DNA of 64,000 bases from Paenibacillus apiarius (GCF_017052585.1 NZ_JAFFHZ010000002.1:496001-560000), one strand, 5' to 3'; positions 17,024 through 26,667 are shown, counted from the stretch's first letter. The notes: a model not told the origin generated them from the letters alone. Made by a program: numbers and translations.

Positions 17024-18118
17024 TTATGCGTAAATCGTGAATCCTTTGGAAGTAAGAAGCTCATTGGCACGATCTGCGTCGGACTGATGGCGGAAAGACA
17101 ATCGGAGCACTCCGGGCACGTCTTCGCGGCTCTCGATAATCTGCAAATTGCTTAAGTTAATGAGGTGATTGCCAAGCTCCGACGCGATCTTTCCGATTAT
17201 CCCCGGATGGTCCGGCACGTCCATATAGAGATCGTACAGCGAATGGATGACCCCTTTGCGGCGCTCCGGCATCCGGCTTCTGAATTCCCCCGCTTCCTCG
17301 AATTGACGCTTAATCCCTTCTCCGTCACGACGCTGTAATAAATCAATAAATTGCTCCGTACCCGCTTTCCAGTCCTGAAGTAAATGGAGAAGGACATCCC
17401 TGTTATTTAACAAAATGTCCCGCCATATGACCGGATCGCTCGACGCGATGCGGGTAATGTCCCGGAATCCTCCGGCGGCCAGCAGCTCATGCAGCTCATT
17501 CGATTCGTTATAACGTCTGACTTGATTGACAAGGGCAACGGCAACGAGATGCGGCAAATGGCTAATCGCCCCGACTACCTCGTCGTGCTCATCCGGATTC
17601 ATGCGGATGATGTGCGCTTTCGTGTAGCGAAGCAATGACACGAGACGGCTGTATGCATCCTCATCGACTCCCGGATCCGGCGTCAGCACATAGAATGCAT
17701 TCTCGAACAGCAAGGTCGAGGCCGCTTCGACCCCCGAACGCTCCGAACCTGCCATCGGATGGCCTCCGATAAAGTGGATGTCATGCCAGCCGAGCGAGCG
17801 CGCGCACCGAGCCACCGAATCTTTCGTGCTGCCGACATCGGACACGATGCAGCCCGGCTTCAGCTCCAGTTCACGCAGATGGCTGAGCATCGCATCCAAC
17901 ATTCCGACCGGTGAGCACACAAATATATAGTCAGCTCCCTGAACAGCTTCGAACAAGGATGTCGTAGCTTCATCGACTACGCCCCGCTTTATATATTTCT
18001 CCGTGGAGGCTGGATTAGGCGAATAGCCGACGACATGCAGTCCCGGCTTGTTCTTAAAACAAAGGGCGAGGGAGCCACCAATAAGCCCCACGCCCAAAAT
18101 CGTTATCTTGGTTCTCAT
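17024..18118 (-). CDS. tyrA: Prephenate dehydrogenase TyrA with C-terminal ACT domain
   Basis: This 364-residue enzyme converts prephenate to 4-hydroxyphenylpyruvate with NAD in tyrosine synthesis. A Rossmann fingerprint (GVGLIGGSLAL) opens the protein. IGGHPMAGSERSG is the conserved active-site segment, and H in ISHLPHLVA belongs to the helical domain. Residues from about 297 form an ACT domain (DVPDHPGIIGKIASELGNHLINLSNL), likely the tyrosine feedback site. The ATG overlaps the hisC stop by four bases, and the gene ends the trp supraoperon. Confidence 0.96.
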   Translation of the reverse strand: MRTKITILGVGLIGGSLALCFKNKPGLHVVGYSPNPASTEKYIKRGVVDEATTSLFEAVQGADYIFVCSPVGMLDAMLSHLRELELKPGCIVSDVGSTKDSVARCARSLGWHDIHFIGGHPMAGSERSGVEAASTLLFENAFYVLTPDPGVDEDAYSRLVSLLRYTKAHIIRMNPDEHDEVVGAISHLPHLVAVALVNQVRRYNESNELHELLAAGGFRDITRIASSDPVIWRDILLNNRDVLLHLLQDWKAGTEQFIDLLQRRDGEGIKRQFEEAGEFRSRMPERRKGVIHSLYDLYMDVPDHPGIIGKIASELGNHLINLSNLQIIESREDVPGVLRLSFRHQSDADRANELLTSKGFTIYA

Positions 18119-19212
18119 GATGTCACCTTATCTTCTTCTAATGCTGATTCTAATGCTTGTATCATCGCTTCGTTCTGCTCTTGGCTTCCGACTGTAATGC
18201 GCAAGTGATTCGGATACTTCTTATGTCCCGCACGCGTTATGATGCCCCTGCGAAGCAGAGCATCGAACATGTCAACGGCAGGTCTGCCGACATCGACCAT
18301 GATGAAGTTGCCATGAGCCGGAAAGCTCTTGAGCTGTAACCGTTCAAATTGCTGTTCGATATATTTGATTCCGGCTGCATTCTTCTCGCGGCAATCCGCA
18401 ATAAAAGCTTGATCTTCCACCGCCGCAAGGGCTGCCGCTTGGGCAAAACGCGTCGTGTTGAACGGCTCGCGCACCTGGTTAATCAAATGAATAACGTCCG
18501 CATGCCCGATCCCATAACCGATGCGAAGAGATGCCAAACCATAAATCTTGGAGAACGTGCGCAAAGAAATGACGTTCTTATATTGCGAAATCAGCTTCAT
18601 GCTGTCAGGAAAAGAGTCGTCCATAACATATTCGCAGTAAGCCTCGTCTAACACGACAAGAACATGGGCTGGCACCCGTTCCATGAAGCGCTCCAGCTCC
18701 GCTTGCGAAATGATCGTGCCCGTCGGGTTGTTCGGATTGCAGATCCAGACAATCTTCGTCCGTTCATTAACGGCTGCGAGCATCGCTTCCAGATCGTGCG
18801 TTCCGTCGAGCAGCGGGATTTCTACCGTGACCGCGCCTTCAATATCTGCATTGTGCTTATATTGGGGGAAGGTCTGATCGGCCACAATATGCTCGTCCCC
18901 TGGAACGAGGAATGCCCGGCAGATCATAAGGATGATCTCGTCTGAACCCGCGCCGAATATAACTTGATTCGGCTGAACATCCAAATACTTCGCTACAGCT
19001 TCCGTTAAAGCTACCGCTGCGCCGTCAGGATAGAGGCTCGCATTCTCGATTTCTTGCTGAATTGCCTGCTTGGCCTTGTCAGAGCACCCGAATGGGTTCT
19101 CATTCGACGCGAGCTTAATAATGCGTTCCAAGCCCAGCTCGCGCTTTACTTGTTCAATGGATTTCCCCGGCTGGTACACAGGGAGATGAACGATACTGCT
19201 TTTCGGTTGCAT
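18115..19212 (-). CDS. hisC: Histidinol-phosphate/aromatic aminotransferase HisC
   Basis: This 365-residue fold-type I PLP aminotransferase has the lysine in SLRTFSKIYGLASLRIGYGI, N/Y ligands in CNPNNPTG and DEAYCEY, and the N-terminal LASNENPFG motif of HisC. In Bacillota HisC of the trp cluster serves both histidine synthesis and transamination to tyrosine and phenylalanine, explaining its place between trpA and tyrA. It is separated from trpA by 124 bp holding a hairpin and a decayed repeat, and overlaps tyrA by four bases. Confidence 0.95.
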   Translation of the reverse strand: MQPKSSIVHLPVYQPGKSIEQVKRELGLERIIKLASNENPFGCSDKAKQAIQQEIENASLYPDGAAVALTEAVAKYLDVQPNQVIFGAGSDEIILMICRAFLVPGDEHIVADQTFPQYKHNADIEGAVTVEIPLLDGTHDLEAMLAAVNERTKIVWICNPNNPTGTIISQAELERFMERVPAHVLVVLDEAYCEYVMDDSFPDSMKLISQYKNVISLRTFSKIYGLASLRIGYGIGHADVIHLINQVREPFNTTRFAQAAALAAVEDQAFIADCREKNAAGIKYIEQQFERLQLKSFPAHGNFIMVDVGRPAVDMFDALLRRGIITRAGHKKYPNHLRITVGSQEQNEAMIQALESALEEDKVTS

Positions 19213-19336
19213 CCGGTAACCACCTTTCTAAGCCTATGGAAGTTATTGCGCATAGTGAATCTTGCATTGACCCTCAAAAAGCATAAGCTTCCGATGTTGC
19301 TTTCTGTACGGATTCGTGCTTCTCCATACAGAAAAG
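19213..19336. repeat. Decayed copy of the dispersed intergenic repeat between trpA and hisC
   Basis: About 20 bases (GAATCTTGCATTGACCCTCA) match the GAATCTTGCACTCACCCTCG core of the repeats at 36.1 and 56.2 kb, followed by weaker similarity. The segment also holds an 11-bp inverted repeat (19301-19334). Confidence 0.4.
19301..19334 (-). terminator. Hairpin directly after the trpA stop
   Basis: TTTCTGTACGG pairs with CCATACAGAAA (one mismatch) around a 12-base loop. It begins two bases past the trpA stop on the minus strand but lacks a following U-run. It may be an mRNA-processing or partial termination stem. Confidence 0.4.
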
Positions 19337-20167
19337 TTAATGTTTTAATTGTCGCACAAAATTGCAAATTTGCAAGATCCCTTCCGCGGCAGTTTCCGGA
19401 TTTGTCAGCAAGGGCAGCGACTCTTCAATGCGGCGCACAATGGCGCTGCCGACTATGACTCCATCGCAAAATGAAGAGAAGCGGCGCACATGCTCCGGCT
19501 TTGAAATGCCGAACCCGATTGCGATTGGCAAATTCGTCGTGCTCCGAACCTGTTTAACGAAGGTCTCCACTTGGTCGTCGAACGATTCCCGCACCCCTGT
19601 GACGCCGAGAGAAGATACGCAATAAATAAAACCGCGCCCTTGCTCCGTAATGCGGCCGATGCGCTCTGACGATGTCGGCGCGACTAACGGAACAAGATGA
19701 ATGCCGTATTTGTCGCCCGCAATGCGTACCAGCTCGCTTTCTTCATAAGGCAAGTCAGGAATGATGACTCCGCTTAACTGGGCCTCGGCCGCAGCTTGAA
19801 AAAATTTCTCGACACCCAGCTGCATGACCGGATTATAATACGTGAACAGCACGTATGGAATTTGCGCCCCCCGTTCACGCGCCAGCTTGGCAATTCGGAA
19901 TCCGTCGGCAAGCGTCACTCCGTTCGTCAATGCACGCGCCGATGCCCGTTCGATAATGGGTCCGTCAGCCAAGGGATCGGAATACGGAATGCCAAGCTCA
20001 ATAATGTCAGCGCCCGCTGCCTCCATGCGAAGCAGCAATTCCAGTGTAACATCGCAGCTCGGGTCCCCTAACGTGAAGAACGGCATCAAGGCTGACTTCT
20101 TTTCTTCCCGCAAACGCGAGAAGGTTGCATCCAACCGGTTGCTCTGATTCGTCAATGTGTCATTCAT
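19337..20167 (-). CDS. trpA: Tryptophan synthase alpha chain
   Basis: This 276-residue TIM barrel cleaves indole-3-glycerol phosphate to indole. Catalytic residues are visible: Glu in [18 protein letters not shown] and Asp in [11 protein letters not shown]. The phosphate loop is [10 protein letters not shown] and GVIVGSAIV. It overlaps trpB by four bases, matching the need for equal amounts of the alpha2beta2 complex. Confidence 0.97.
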   Translation of the reverse strand: MNDTLTNQSNRLDATFSRLREEKKSALMPFFTLGDPSCDVTLELLLRMEAAGADIIELGIPYSDPLADGPIIERASARALTNGVTLADGFRIAKLARERGAQIPYVLFTYYNPVMQLGVEKFFQAAAEAQLSGVIIPDLPYEESELVRIAGDKYGIHLVPLVAPTSSERIGRITEQGRGFIYCVSSLGVTGVRESFDDQVETFVKQVRSTTNLPIAIGFGISKPEHVRRFSSFCDGVIVGSAIVRRIEESLPLLTNPETAAEGILQICNFVRQLKH

Positions 20168-21378
20168 GCCAAATCCCCTCCCAACGTTTCCATAATCGTG
20201 TTCACATCTTTATCTCCGCGCCCGGATAAGCAAATAACGATGATTTCATCCGGCTGCATCGCCGGAGCCACCTTAACCGCCTGCGCCACCGCATGAGACG
20301 ATTCCAGCGCAGGAATGATGCCTTCGGTGCGGCTCAGCAGCTGCAGCGCGTCCAGCGCCTCGGCATCAGTAATCGGCGCATATGTTGCCCGCTCCGTATA
20401 TTTCAGATAGGAGTGCTCCGGTCCGACGCCTGGGTAGTCCAATCCTGCCGAAATGGAATGCGCAGGCTGCACTTGACCGTGCTCATCCTGAAGCAAATAG
20501 CTAAGCGTTCCCTGGAATACTCCCGGCGTGCCGAGCGTCATCGTTGCTGCATGCAGGGGGGTATCTATTCCTTTCCCTGCGGCCTCGACTCCCATCAGGC
20601 GGACGGATTCATCCTGAATGAACGGGTAGAAAATCCCCATTGCATTGCTGCCGCCACCCACGGCAGCGATAATTAAATCAGGGAGCCGCTCTTCGCGCTC
20701 CAAGATTTGCCGGCGCGTCTCGTCGCCGATGATCCGTTGAAAATCACGCACCATCATCGGATACGGGTGCGGCCCGGCAACAGTGCCGAGAATGTAAAAC
20801 GTATCCGTCACGTTGCTGACCCAATATCGCATCGTCTCGCTGCATGCATCCTTCAGCGTTCTCGTTCCGGACAGCACAGGCACGACCTCCGCTCCGAGCA
20901 GCTGCATCCGAAATACGTTCAACCGTTGGCGTTTCATGTCCTCTTCTCCCATGAATACCTTGCACTCCATCCCGAGCAGCGCGGCAACCGTTGCCGTCGC
21001 GACGCCGTGCTGTCCGGCGCCAGTCTCGGCTATGACTTTCTTTTTGCCCATTCGTTTGGCGAGCAGAGCTTGACCGATGGTATTATTGATTTTGTGCGCC
21101 CCCGTATGGTTCAGATCCTCGCGTTTCAAGTAAATTTTGGCTCCGCCCAAAGCTTGGGATAAACGTTCCGCATAATACAATGATGTCGGACGGCCGGAAT
21201 ACTCCGTCAGCAGCTTTATCAGCTCAGCCTTGAAATCCGGTTCCTGCGCATATTTCCGATACGCTTCCTCCAATTCCAGCAAAGCGGTCATTAACGTTTC
21301 CGGCACGAATCTGCCGCCAAACGGTCCGAACCGCCCGTTCGCATCCGGAAGCACGGTCGTCGTAGAATTAGTTGTCAT
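20164..21378 (-). CDS. trpB: Tryptophan synthase beta chain
   Basis: This 404-residue PLP enzyme condenses indole with serine. The PLP lysine lies in [30 protein letters not shown] is the catalytic loop, and [13 protein letters not shown] binds the cofactor phosphate. The length and the [15 protein letters not shown]-terminus are those of the TrpB1 type that pairs with TrpA. It overlaps trpF by 11 and trpA by four bases. Confidence 0.98.
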   Translation of the reverse strand: MTTNSTTTVLPDANGRFGPFGGRFVPETLMTALLELEEAYRKYAQEPDFKAELIKLLTEYSGRPTSLYYAERLSQALGGAKIYLKREDLNHTGAHKINNTIGQALLAKRMGKKKVIAETGAGQHGVATATVAALLGMECKVFMGEEDMKRQRLNVFRMQLLGAEVVPVLSGTRTLKDACSETMRYWVSNVTDTFYILGTVAGPHPYPMMVRDFQRIIGDETRRQILEREERLPDLIIAAVGGGSNAMGIFYPFIQDESVRLMGVEAAGKGIDTPLHAATMTLGTPGVFQGTLSYLLQDEHGQVQPAHSISAGLDYPGVGPEHSYLKYTERATYAPITDAEALDALQLLSRTEGIIPALESSHAVAQAVKVAPAMQPDEIIVICLSGRGDKDVNTIMETLGGDLA

Positions 21379-22102
21379 GATGGCTCACCCTTTCAATAAA
21401 TGATGCTACTTTATCGATATCCTTCGTTCCATTCGTTTCCACGCCGCTGGATACATCGACACCATGCACTTGGTGCCGCGCCAGCAAGCTGGCGACATTC
21501 TCAGGTCCCAATCCGCCCGCTACGTATAACGGAAGCCCGCAGTTCCGCAGCAGCTCTTGATACGACGGGATGACGTTCCAATCGAACGTTTTTCCTGAGC
21601 CGCCTCCTTGAGCGGGATGGTGGGTGTCAAGCAGTATGACGTCGATGAACGGTATTTGGCGGATAATGCCCATTTCCGGCATAACCGGGTCCTTGCCGTC
21701 TTGCTCCGCATGCGAGCCCGATCCTATCGGTACGGTCACCCACACGCCGACATTATACTTAGATTTCACCCATTCCAGAAGCGATGGATCGTGTTCAGCA
21801 TTGAATTGGACGGCATCCAGCGGAGCGGCATCCAGCACTTCCTGCAACGCTTGGCGCGTCGGCTGCGCGAATACGCCTACCGTGCCGGGAAGAGCTACCC
21901 CTTCCGCTTTCAACGTCTTCAACCAATGATTCACCTCTAGCGGCAACACTTGTCGGCGGCTCGGCGCGAACACGAAGCCGATATGATCCGGTCCGCATTT
22001 GACCACGCGGCGGGTGATGTCAAGAGTCGTTAATCCGCATATTTTTGCTTTCACGGCACGCGATGCGCGCCCCGCTCTGTCTGCTGGATATGTTATGGTC
22101 AT
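21368..22102 (-). CDS. trpF: Phosphoribosylanthranilate isomerase
   Basis: This 244-residue TIM-barrel isomerase has the catalytic cysteine in [12 protein letters not shown] and the aspartate in [23 protein letters not shown]. The phosphate-binding end is [11 protein letters not shown] and [15 protein letters not shown]. It carries about 30 more residues than minimal TrpF proteins, partly as an N-terminal extension ([16 protein letters not shown]), so a later start is possible. It stands between trpC and trpB in the operon. Confidence 0.95.
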   Translation of the reverse strand: MTITYPADRAGRASRAVKAKICGLTTLDITRRVVKCGPDHIGFVFAPSRRQVLPLEVNHWLKTLKAEGVALPGTVGVFAQPTRQALQEVLDAAPLDAVQFNAEHDPSLLEWVKSKYNVGVWVTVPIGSGSHAEQDGKDPVMPEMGIIRQIPFIDVILLDTHHPAQGGGSGKTFDWNVIPSYQELLRNCGLPLYVAGGLGPENVASLLARHQVHGVDVSSGVETNGTKDIDKVASFIERVSHHDN

Positions 22103-22114
22103 GGCGCCTGTCTC

Positions 22115-22927
22115 CTATTGCACATGGCATGACTTTCTACTAAGTCCGCTCATAATATGCTCTACCGCTTCCTTTACATCGGCCTGCCTCATGAAGTGCT
22201 CCCCAATAAGCGCCGCGTCCACACCCAATTGCTCCAACCGGCCCATATGCTCCGGCAAATGAATCCCGCTCTCGCTAACTAAGGCGCAATGCCCAGGCAC
22301 CAGTTCCCTCAAGCGTTCCGTCTGAGCGAGGTCGGTAACGAACGTATGCAGGTTGCGATTGTTGATGCCGATTAGGTTCACATTGTCCATCGCCGCGACC
22401 CGGCCTAATTCTTCCTCGTCATGAACCTCTATCAAAGCGTCCATTCCAAGCGCTCTTGCGCAGCGATTCAGATGCATTAATCGTTCATCGCTCAAGATGG
22501 CGGCGATAAGCAGCACCGCATCCGCGCCAATCAATCTTGCTTCCAGCACTTGCAGTTCATCGATAATAAATTCCTTGCGCAATATCGGAAGGTCCGTCAG
22601 AGAACGAACCTCCGCCAATATTTCATTTCCGCCCTGGAAGTAGTCTCGATCCGTAAGTACGGACAGCGCATCGGCACCGGCAGCTTCGTAGCTGCGGACG
22701 ATATCTGCGGGAACGAAGCGCTCCCGTATCAGTCCTTTTGAAGGAGATGCCTTCTTGACCTCGGCAATCAGGCCAACCGAACGATTTTTATTCGCAGTCA
22801 GCGCCTCCGCTAGTGAACGGCATGCTGGCATCCCTGCAATTTTACGCTCCGCTTCCTGACGGTTCAGCTTCGCCTTAAGCTCTCGCACCTCATCTTCTTT
22901 CGTCCGTACAATCCGTTCAAGAAACAT
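22115..22927 (-). CDS. trpC: Indole-3-glycerol phosphate synthase
   Basis: This 270-residue TIM barrel closes the indole ring. Conserved elements are LIAEVKKASPSKG (catalytic lysine and glutamate), LPILRKEFIIDE, LIEVHDEEEL, IGINNRNLHTF and SESGI. The start overlaps the trpD end by 11 bases. Confidence 0.97.
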   Translation of the reverse strand: MFLERIVRTKEDEVRELKAKLNRQEAERKIAGMPACRSLAEALTANKNRSVGLIAEVKKASPSKGLIRERFVPADIVRSYEAAGADALSVLTDRDYFQGGNEILAEVRSLTDLPILRKEFIIDELQVLEARLIGADAVLLIAAILSDERLMHLNRCARALGMDALIEVHDEEELGRVAAMDNVNLIGINNRNLHTFVTDLAQTERLRELVPGHCALVSESGIHLPEHMGRLEQLGVDAALIGEHFMRQADVKEAVEHIMSGLSRKSCHVQ

Positions 22928-23972
22928 GGCTCAGTCCTCCTGTCGCTTCAATCCACTGCTCTAACTTGCGATATGCGTTCCCGCTATCTATTGACTCCGC
23001 TGCAATCTGTACGCCTTCCGCGATGGACTCCGCTTGGCCTGCCACGTAAATGCATGCGCCGGCATTGGCCAGCACAATATCGCGATGCGGGCCGATTTCA
23101 CCTTTTAAAATTGCTTTAATAAGATTCGCATTCGTGGCTGCATCCCCTCCGAGCACACTCGCAAGCGGCTGCGTCGATAATCCGAGCTGCTCCGGGGTAA
23201 TGTCGTATGTCATCAGCTCTCCATTCTTCAGCTCGCTAATTTTGGTCGGAGCCGAGAGGCTGATTTCGTCCAATCCGTCTTCACTTGCGACGACGAGCGC
23301 CCGCTTCAAGCCTAATTCCCGCAGCACAGCTGCGATCGTTTCCGTTCTGCTACGGTCATAAATGCCCAACACTTGCCGATCAGCTCCAGCCGGATTCGTC
23401 AGCGGGCCCAGCATGTTGAACACGGTCCGCACGCCCAATTCGCGGCGCGGGGCTGCTGCATGCTTCATTGCCGGATGGAACACCTGCGCGAACATGAAGC
23501 AAATGCCGATCCGCTCCAAGCATTCGGCTGCCTGCTCGCTTGTAAGCTGAATGTTCACGCCCAGCGCTTCCAGAACATCCGCGCTGCCCGAACGGCTCGA
23601 GGCGGAACGGTTGCCGTGCTTCGCGACACGAACGTAAGCGGAGGAGGCGATAATGGCCGATATTGTCGAAATATTCAGCTTATGAATGCCTGAACCGCCA
23701 GTTCCGCACGTATCCAGCAGCCGGTCCTGCGCCGTTACGAGCTGATGAGCCCTGCTGCGCATTGCCTCGGCGAAGCCGACGATTTCATCGACCGTTTCCC
23801 CTTTCAGCCGCATGCTTGCCAATAAAGCGCCGATTTGCGCCGAGCTCGCTTTGCCGTCCATGACGTCCAACATGACCTCGCGGGCTTCGGTCCGGTTCAG
23901 ATGGCCTCCGGTAAGCACTTGAGCCAACGCATCTTTCACATGAATGCTATGCTGTATCGCTGTTGCGGTCAT
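22917..23972 (-). CDS. trpD: Anthranilate phosphoribosyltransferase
   Basis: This 351-residue enzyme joins anthranilate to PRPP. The PRPP loop LLDTCGTGGSG, the KHGNRSASSRSGSADVLEALG block and the metal-binding DGLDE motif are all present. It overlaps trpE by four bases and trpC by 11. Confidence 0.98.
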   Translation of the reverse strand: MTATAIQHSIHVKDALAQVLTGGHLNRTEAREVMLDVMDGKASSAQIGALLASMRLKGETVDEIVGFAEAMRSRAHQLVTAQDRLLDTCGTGGSGIHKLNISTISAIIASSAYVRVAKHGNRSASSRSGSADVLEALGVNIQLTSEQAAECLERIGICFMFAQVFHPAMKHAAAPRRELGVRTVFNMLGPLTNPAGADRQVLGIYDRSRTETIAAVLRELGLKRALVVASEDGLDEISLSAPTKISELKNGELMTYDITPEQLGLSTQPLASVLGGDAATNANLIKAILKGEIGPHRDIVLANAGACIYVAGQAESIAEGVQIAAESIDSGNAYRKLEQWIEATGGLSHVS

Positions 23973-25597
23973 TGGATTCCTCTCCCTTCCGTTACGGGTA
24001 CGCGCTCATGATCCGCCTCTACGTAATAATCCCAGTTCACCGGCAGCGGCGCGGGCTGTTCTTCTGCTTGATCCGTCCCAGACACCGCCGGGGCGGCTGC
24101 CCCGAACATCTCTTCGGCTGTCTGGATTGCCAGCAGCAAAGCCTTCGCTTTGTTGACCGTTTCTTCGTATTCGTTCTCTGCGACGGAATCCCATACGATG
24201 CCGGCGCCTGCCTGCACATAAGCCTTGCCCTGCTTGAAAATAATGGTCCGAATCGTAATGCACGTATCCATATTTCCGTTGAAGCCTAAATACCCGATAG
24301 CCCCTGCGTAAGCCCCGCGAGCATCCTGCTCCAGCTCGGCAATAATCTCCATGGCGCGCAGCTTCGGAGCGCCAGATACCGTTCCCGCCGGAAGGCAGGA
24401 CAGAAACGCGTCGAAGAAGTCTTTGTCATTCCGCAGCGTTCCCGATACGTTCGAGACGATATGCATGACATGGGAGTAACGTTCGATGCCCATGTAGGAG
24501 TCACAGCGCACTGAACCGAATTCACATACTCGGCCCAAATCATTGCGCCCGAGATCAACAAGCATGACATGCTCGGCCCTCTCTTTCTCATCGCGCAGCA
24601 ACTCTTCCTCCAATGCGGTATCGTGCTCAGGAGTCACACCGCGCGGACGCGTTCCGGCTATCGGTCTCGTCTCGACACGTTCTCCGTTCACCCGGACTAA
24701 CGCTTCCGGTGACGTTCCGACCAACGTTTCCTCTTCCATTTTCATCACGTACATATACGGTGAAGGATTCGACATGCGGAGCACCCGGTACACGTCTAAC
24801 GGGTGAACTGTCGTTTGACGTTCAAAGCGCTGCGACAGCACGACTTGGAAAATATCCCCGGAGCGGATATATTCCTTCGCCCGCTCCACCTTGTTCACGA
24901 ACGATGCTTTTGTTTCATTGGAAAGAGTGACGGCTAATTCATTGCCGCTCCCTTGCACCGGGCAGCGAACACCCGGGACATCATATTCAAGCGGAGCCGC
25001 AAGCTTACGCTGCAAGCGCCGCACTTTCTCTTCTGCAGCCGTGTATCGTTGCCGAATATCATCATCGCTATCTTCTGGTGAAATATGAATGTTGACGATG
25101 AACTGCATTTGCTGCTTCACGTGATCGAAGACGACCAGTTGATCGCAGAACATGAACTGAATGTCGTTCATCAACAGATCATCGCGTTCATGACGCGGCA
25201 GCCGTTCATACTGCTGCACCAAATCGTATCCGAAAAATCCGATGGCGCCTCCCGTAAGCGGAGGAAGACCCGGAATGACCGGACTCCGATATTTGCGCAG
25301 CAGCTTCTTGATCGCTTCAAGCGGACGCTCCTGCACTTCGGTGACTTGCCCCTGCTCCATTATTCGCAAGCATCCGTTTTTTCCTTGAAGGAGTAGGAAA
25401 GGGTTGGTTCCGATGAAGGAATAGCGGGCCCATTTGACGCCACCTTCAACACTCTCTAATAAAAACGCATACGGTTCTTGCTCAAGCCGCTGAAATAATC
25501 TGATGGGGGTTTCAGTATCGGCCATCATCGTCTCGGACACTGGAATCACGTTATAGTGCCGCGACGATTGAATGATTTCGTTCACATGGGGAAACAT
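23969..25597 (-). CDS. trpE: Anthranilate synthase component I
   Basis: This 542-residue chorismate-binding enzyme makes anthranilate using ammonia from a glutaminase partner. The catalytic core contains FQVVLSQRFER, NPSPYMYVMKME, TRPIAGTRPRG, DLGRNDLGRVC and YAGAIGYLGFNGNMD. The N-terminal domain has a VSETMMADTETPI segment in the region of the tryptophan inhibition site. No trpG follows, as in B. subtilis, where the shared glutaminase PabA is encoded elsewhere. A C-terminal tail of about 40 residues (from AAPAVSGTDQAEE) is low complexity and unusual. First gene behind the TRAP-controlled leader. Confidence 0.97.
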   Translation of the reverse strand: MFPHVNEIIQSSRHYNVIPVSETMMADTETPIRLFQRLEQEPYAFLLESVEGGVKWARYSFIGTNPFLLLQGKNGCLRIMEQGQVTEVQERPLEAIKKLLRKYRSPVIPGLPPLTGGAIGFFGYDLVQQYERLPRHERDDLLMNDIQFMFCDQLVVFDHVKQQMQFIVNIHISPEDSDDDIRQRYTAAEEKVRRLQRKLAAPLEYDVPGVRCPVQGSGNELAVTLSNETKASFVNKVERAKEYIRSGDIFQVVLSQRFERQTTVHPLDVYRVLRMSNPSPYMYVMKMEEETLVGTSPEALVRVNGERVETRPIAGTRPRGVTPEHDTALEEELLRDEKERAEHVMLVDLGRNDLGRVCEFGSVRCDSYMGIERYSHVMHIVSNVSGTLRNDKDFFDAFLSCLPAGTVSGAPKLRAMEIIAELEQDARGAYAGAIGYLGFNGNMDTCITIRTIIFKQGKAYVQAGAGIVWDSVAENEYEETVNKAKALLLAIQTAEEMFGAAAPAVSGTDQAEEQPAPLPVNWDYYVEADHERVPVTEGRGIQ

Positions 25598-25658
25598 CGC
25601 TTTCCACTCCTTTCAACTCCGTCGATAAATTGCTTAGCGAATGGAGAATCAGAGCGAT

Positions 25659-25762
25659 AACCAACAGGTGCGCCGAATAAAGCATGCTCCTCTTTTGATC
25701 ACGAACTAAAAGCATGCGTATGCGACAAAAAGACCTCTACGCAACGTAGAGGCCTGTTGGTT
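25659..25762 (-). promoter_or_regulatory. Structured part of the trp leader (possible three-way junction)
   Basis: On the minus strand AACCAACAGG and CCTGTTGGTT are perfect 10-base complements 84 bases apart. Between them lie the intrinsic terminator hairpin (25734-25752) and a second hairpin closed by two GCATGC copies. The first arm directly abuts the terminator stem; the last arm is about 60 bases ahead of trpE. The element also holds the CTTTTGATCACGAA core of the dispersed repeat. Confidence 0.55.
25726..25752 (-). terminator. Intrinsic terminator in the trp leader (attenuator)
   Basis: CCTCTACG and CGTAGAGG form a perfect 8-bp stem with a three-base loop, then TCTTTTTG on the minus strand. 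It lies between the TRAP site and trpE, so read-through decides operon expression. Confidence 0.85.
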
Positions 25763-25917
25763 TACGATGAAATTGTGGATGAGTGAAAATATTATATAGG
25801 GATATGCCTGTTCAGGTAATAGCAATGGACTGCACGCTTATCATTAAATAGGCGCAGTGGTCACTGCAACGGCGATCATGATAATATGCGTCACCTAAAC
25901 ACGACATGCAATTGCTT

Positions 25918-25966
25918 CTCAACTCGGCTCATCTCAATCTCAACTCAACTCTGCTCAACTCTGCTG
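25918..25966 (-). promoter_or_regulatory. TRAP (MtrB) RNA-binding site in the trp leader
   Basis: On the minus strand nine GAG triplets follow one another at five-base intervals (one at six), separated mostly by TT, CA, AT or CC. A CAG triplet precedes them. This is the (G/U)AG repeat ladder that wraps round the 11-subunit trp RNA-binding attenuation protein when tryptophan is bound. It starts within about ten bases of the predicted transcript 5' end. The TRAP gene itself is at 37116-37337. Confidence 0.93.
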
Positions 25967-25971
25967 TCTTC

Positions 25972-26000
25972 ACTATACCTGTTAAGAGCGGCAACGTCAA
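25972..26000 (-). promoter_or_regulatory. Sigma-A promoter of the trp operon
   Basis: TTGACG, a 17-bp spacer and TATAGT are found on the minus strand. The start falls a few bases ahead of the GAG ladder, so the TRAP site is at the very 5' end of the RNA. Confidence 0.88.
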
Positions 26001-26234
26001 CTTATTTTGCCATGACGGCGCGAAAAGCCATATCGAAATGGATGCTGTAACCGTCGCTTTATTGCTGGCCATTCAATTCAGTCCAATGGTATTTGCGAGT
26101 CTCGCCGATAACGCAGAGCTCCATTGGAAATGCTACAGCAGATGCATGCTCAAACGGTTGCCGACAAGGGTAAAGTGTGATTAGACCGGATGCTTCCAGC
26201 GGAACGGCAAGTTTTGGGATGAAGACAGACTAAA

Positions 26235-26271
26235 GCAAAAAACAAGCCTACACCCTCAGGATGTAAGCTTG
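26235..26271 (-). terminator. Terminator after aroH
   Basis: CAAGC.TACA.CCT pairs with AGG.TGTA.GCTTG with isolated mismatches and is followed by TTTTTTG on the minus strand. It separates the aroC-aroB-aroH transcripts from the independently started trp operon. Confidence 0.8.
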
Positions 26272-26298
26272 CAGATCAAATTTATCTTAAAAACACGA

Positions 26299-26667
26299 TT
26301 AGCTCGAAGCCAAATCAGGACGTAAGCTGATCGCTTCGTTCAAATAGACATGGCGAATGTCCCATTGAGCTTTATCCGTGTTAACTGTCACCATCAAGCG
26401 GATGCACAACGGCAAGCTGCCTTGCACCGGAATCTCAATGGCACACATGAGCGGCACAAGCTCCCACCCTGGCATGGCGCGAATCGCCCGCGCAGGGAAC
26501 GTTGCATTCAAATCCTCTGTCATCGTAATCCAGACGCTCGCAATATCCTCAGGCTGCACATTGTTTTGCGCGATAATATGCTGAAGCATCGTCGTAGTTG
26601 CCTGCAATATTTCATCAGCGTCATTTTGACGAACCGTAGTAGCCCCGCGAATCCCCCTTACTGGCAT
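26299..26667 (-). CDS. aroH: Chorismate mutase AroH
   Basis: This 122-residue monofunctional chorismate mutase of the AroH class rearranges chorismate to prephenate. Residues known to be catalytic in the B. subtilis enzyme are at the same numbers: R7 (VRGIRGATTV), E78 (CAIEIP), R90 (LPLCIRLM) and Y108 (RHVYLN). It works as a trimer. It overlaps the end of aroB by ten bases. Confidence 0.97.
   Translation of the reverse strand: MPVRGIRGATTVRQNDADEILQATTTMLQHIIAQNNVQPEDIASVWITMTEDLNATFPARAIRAMPGWELVPLMCAIEIPVQGSLPLCIRLMVTVNTDKAQWDIRHVYLNEAISLRPDLASS

Noticed and set aside
25906..26184. 92-codon plus-strand frame upstream of trpE
   Set aside because: It is the complement of the TRAP GAG ladder and promoter; no ribosome site.
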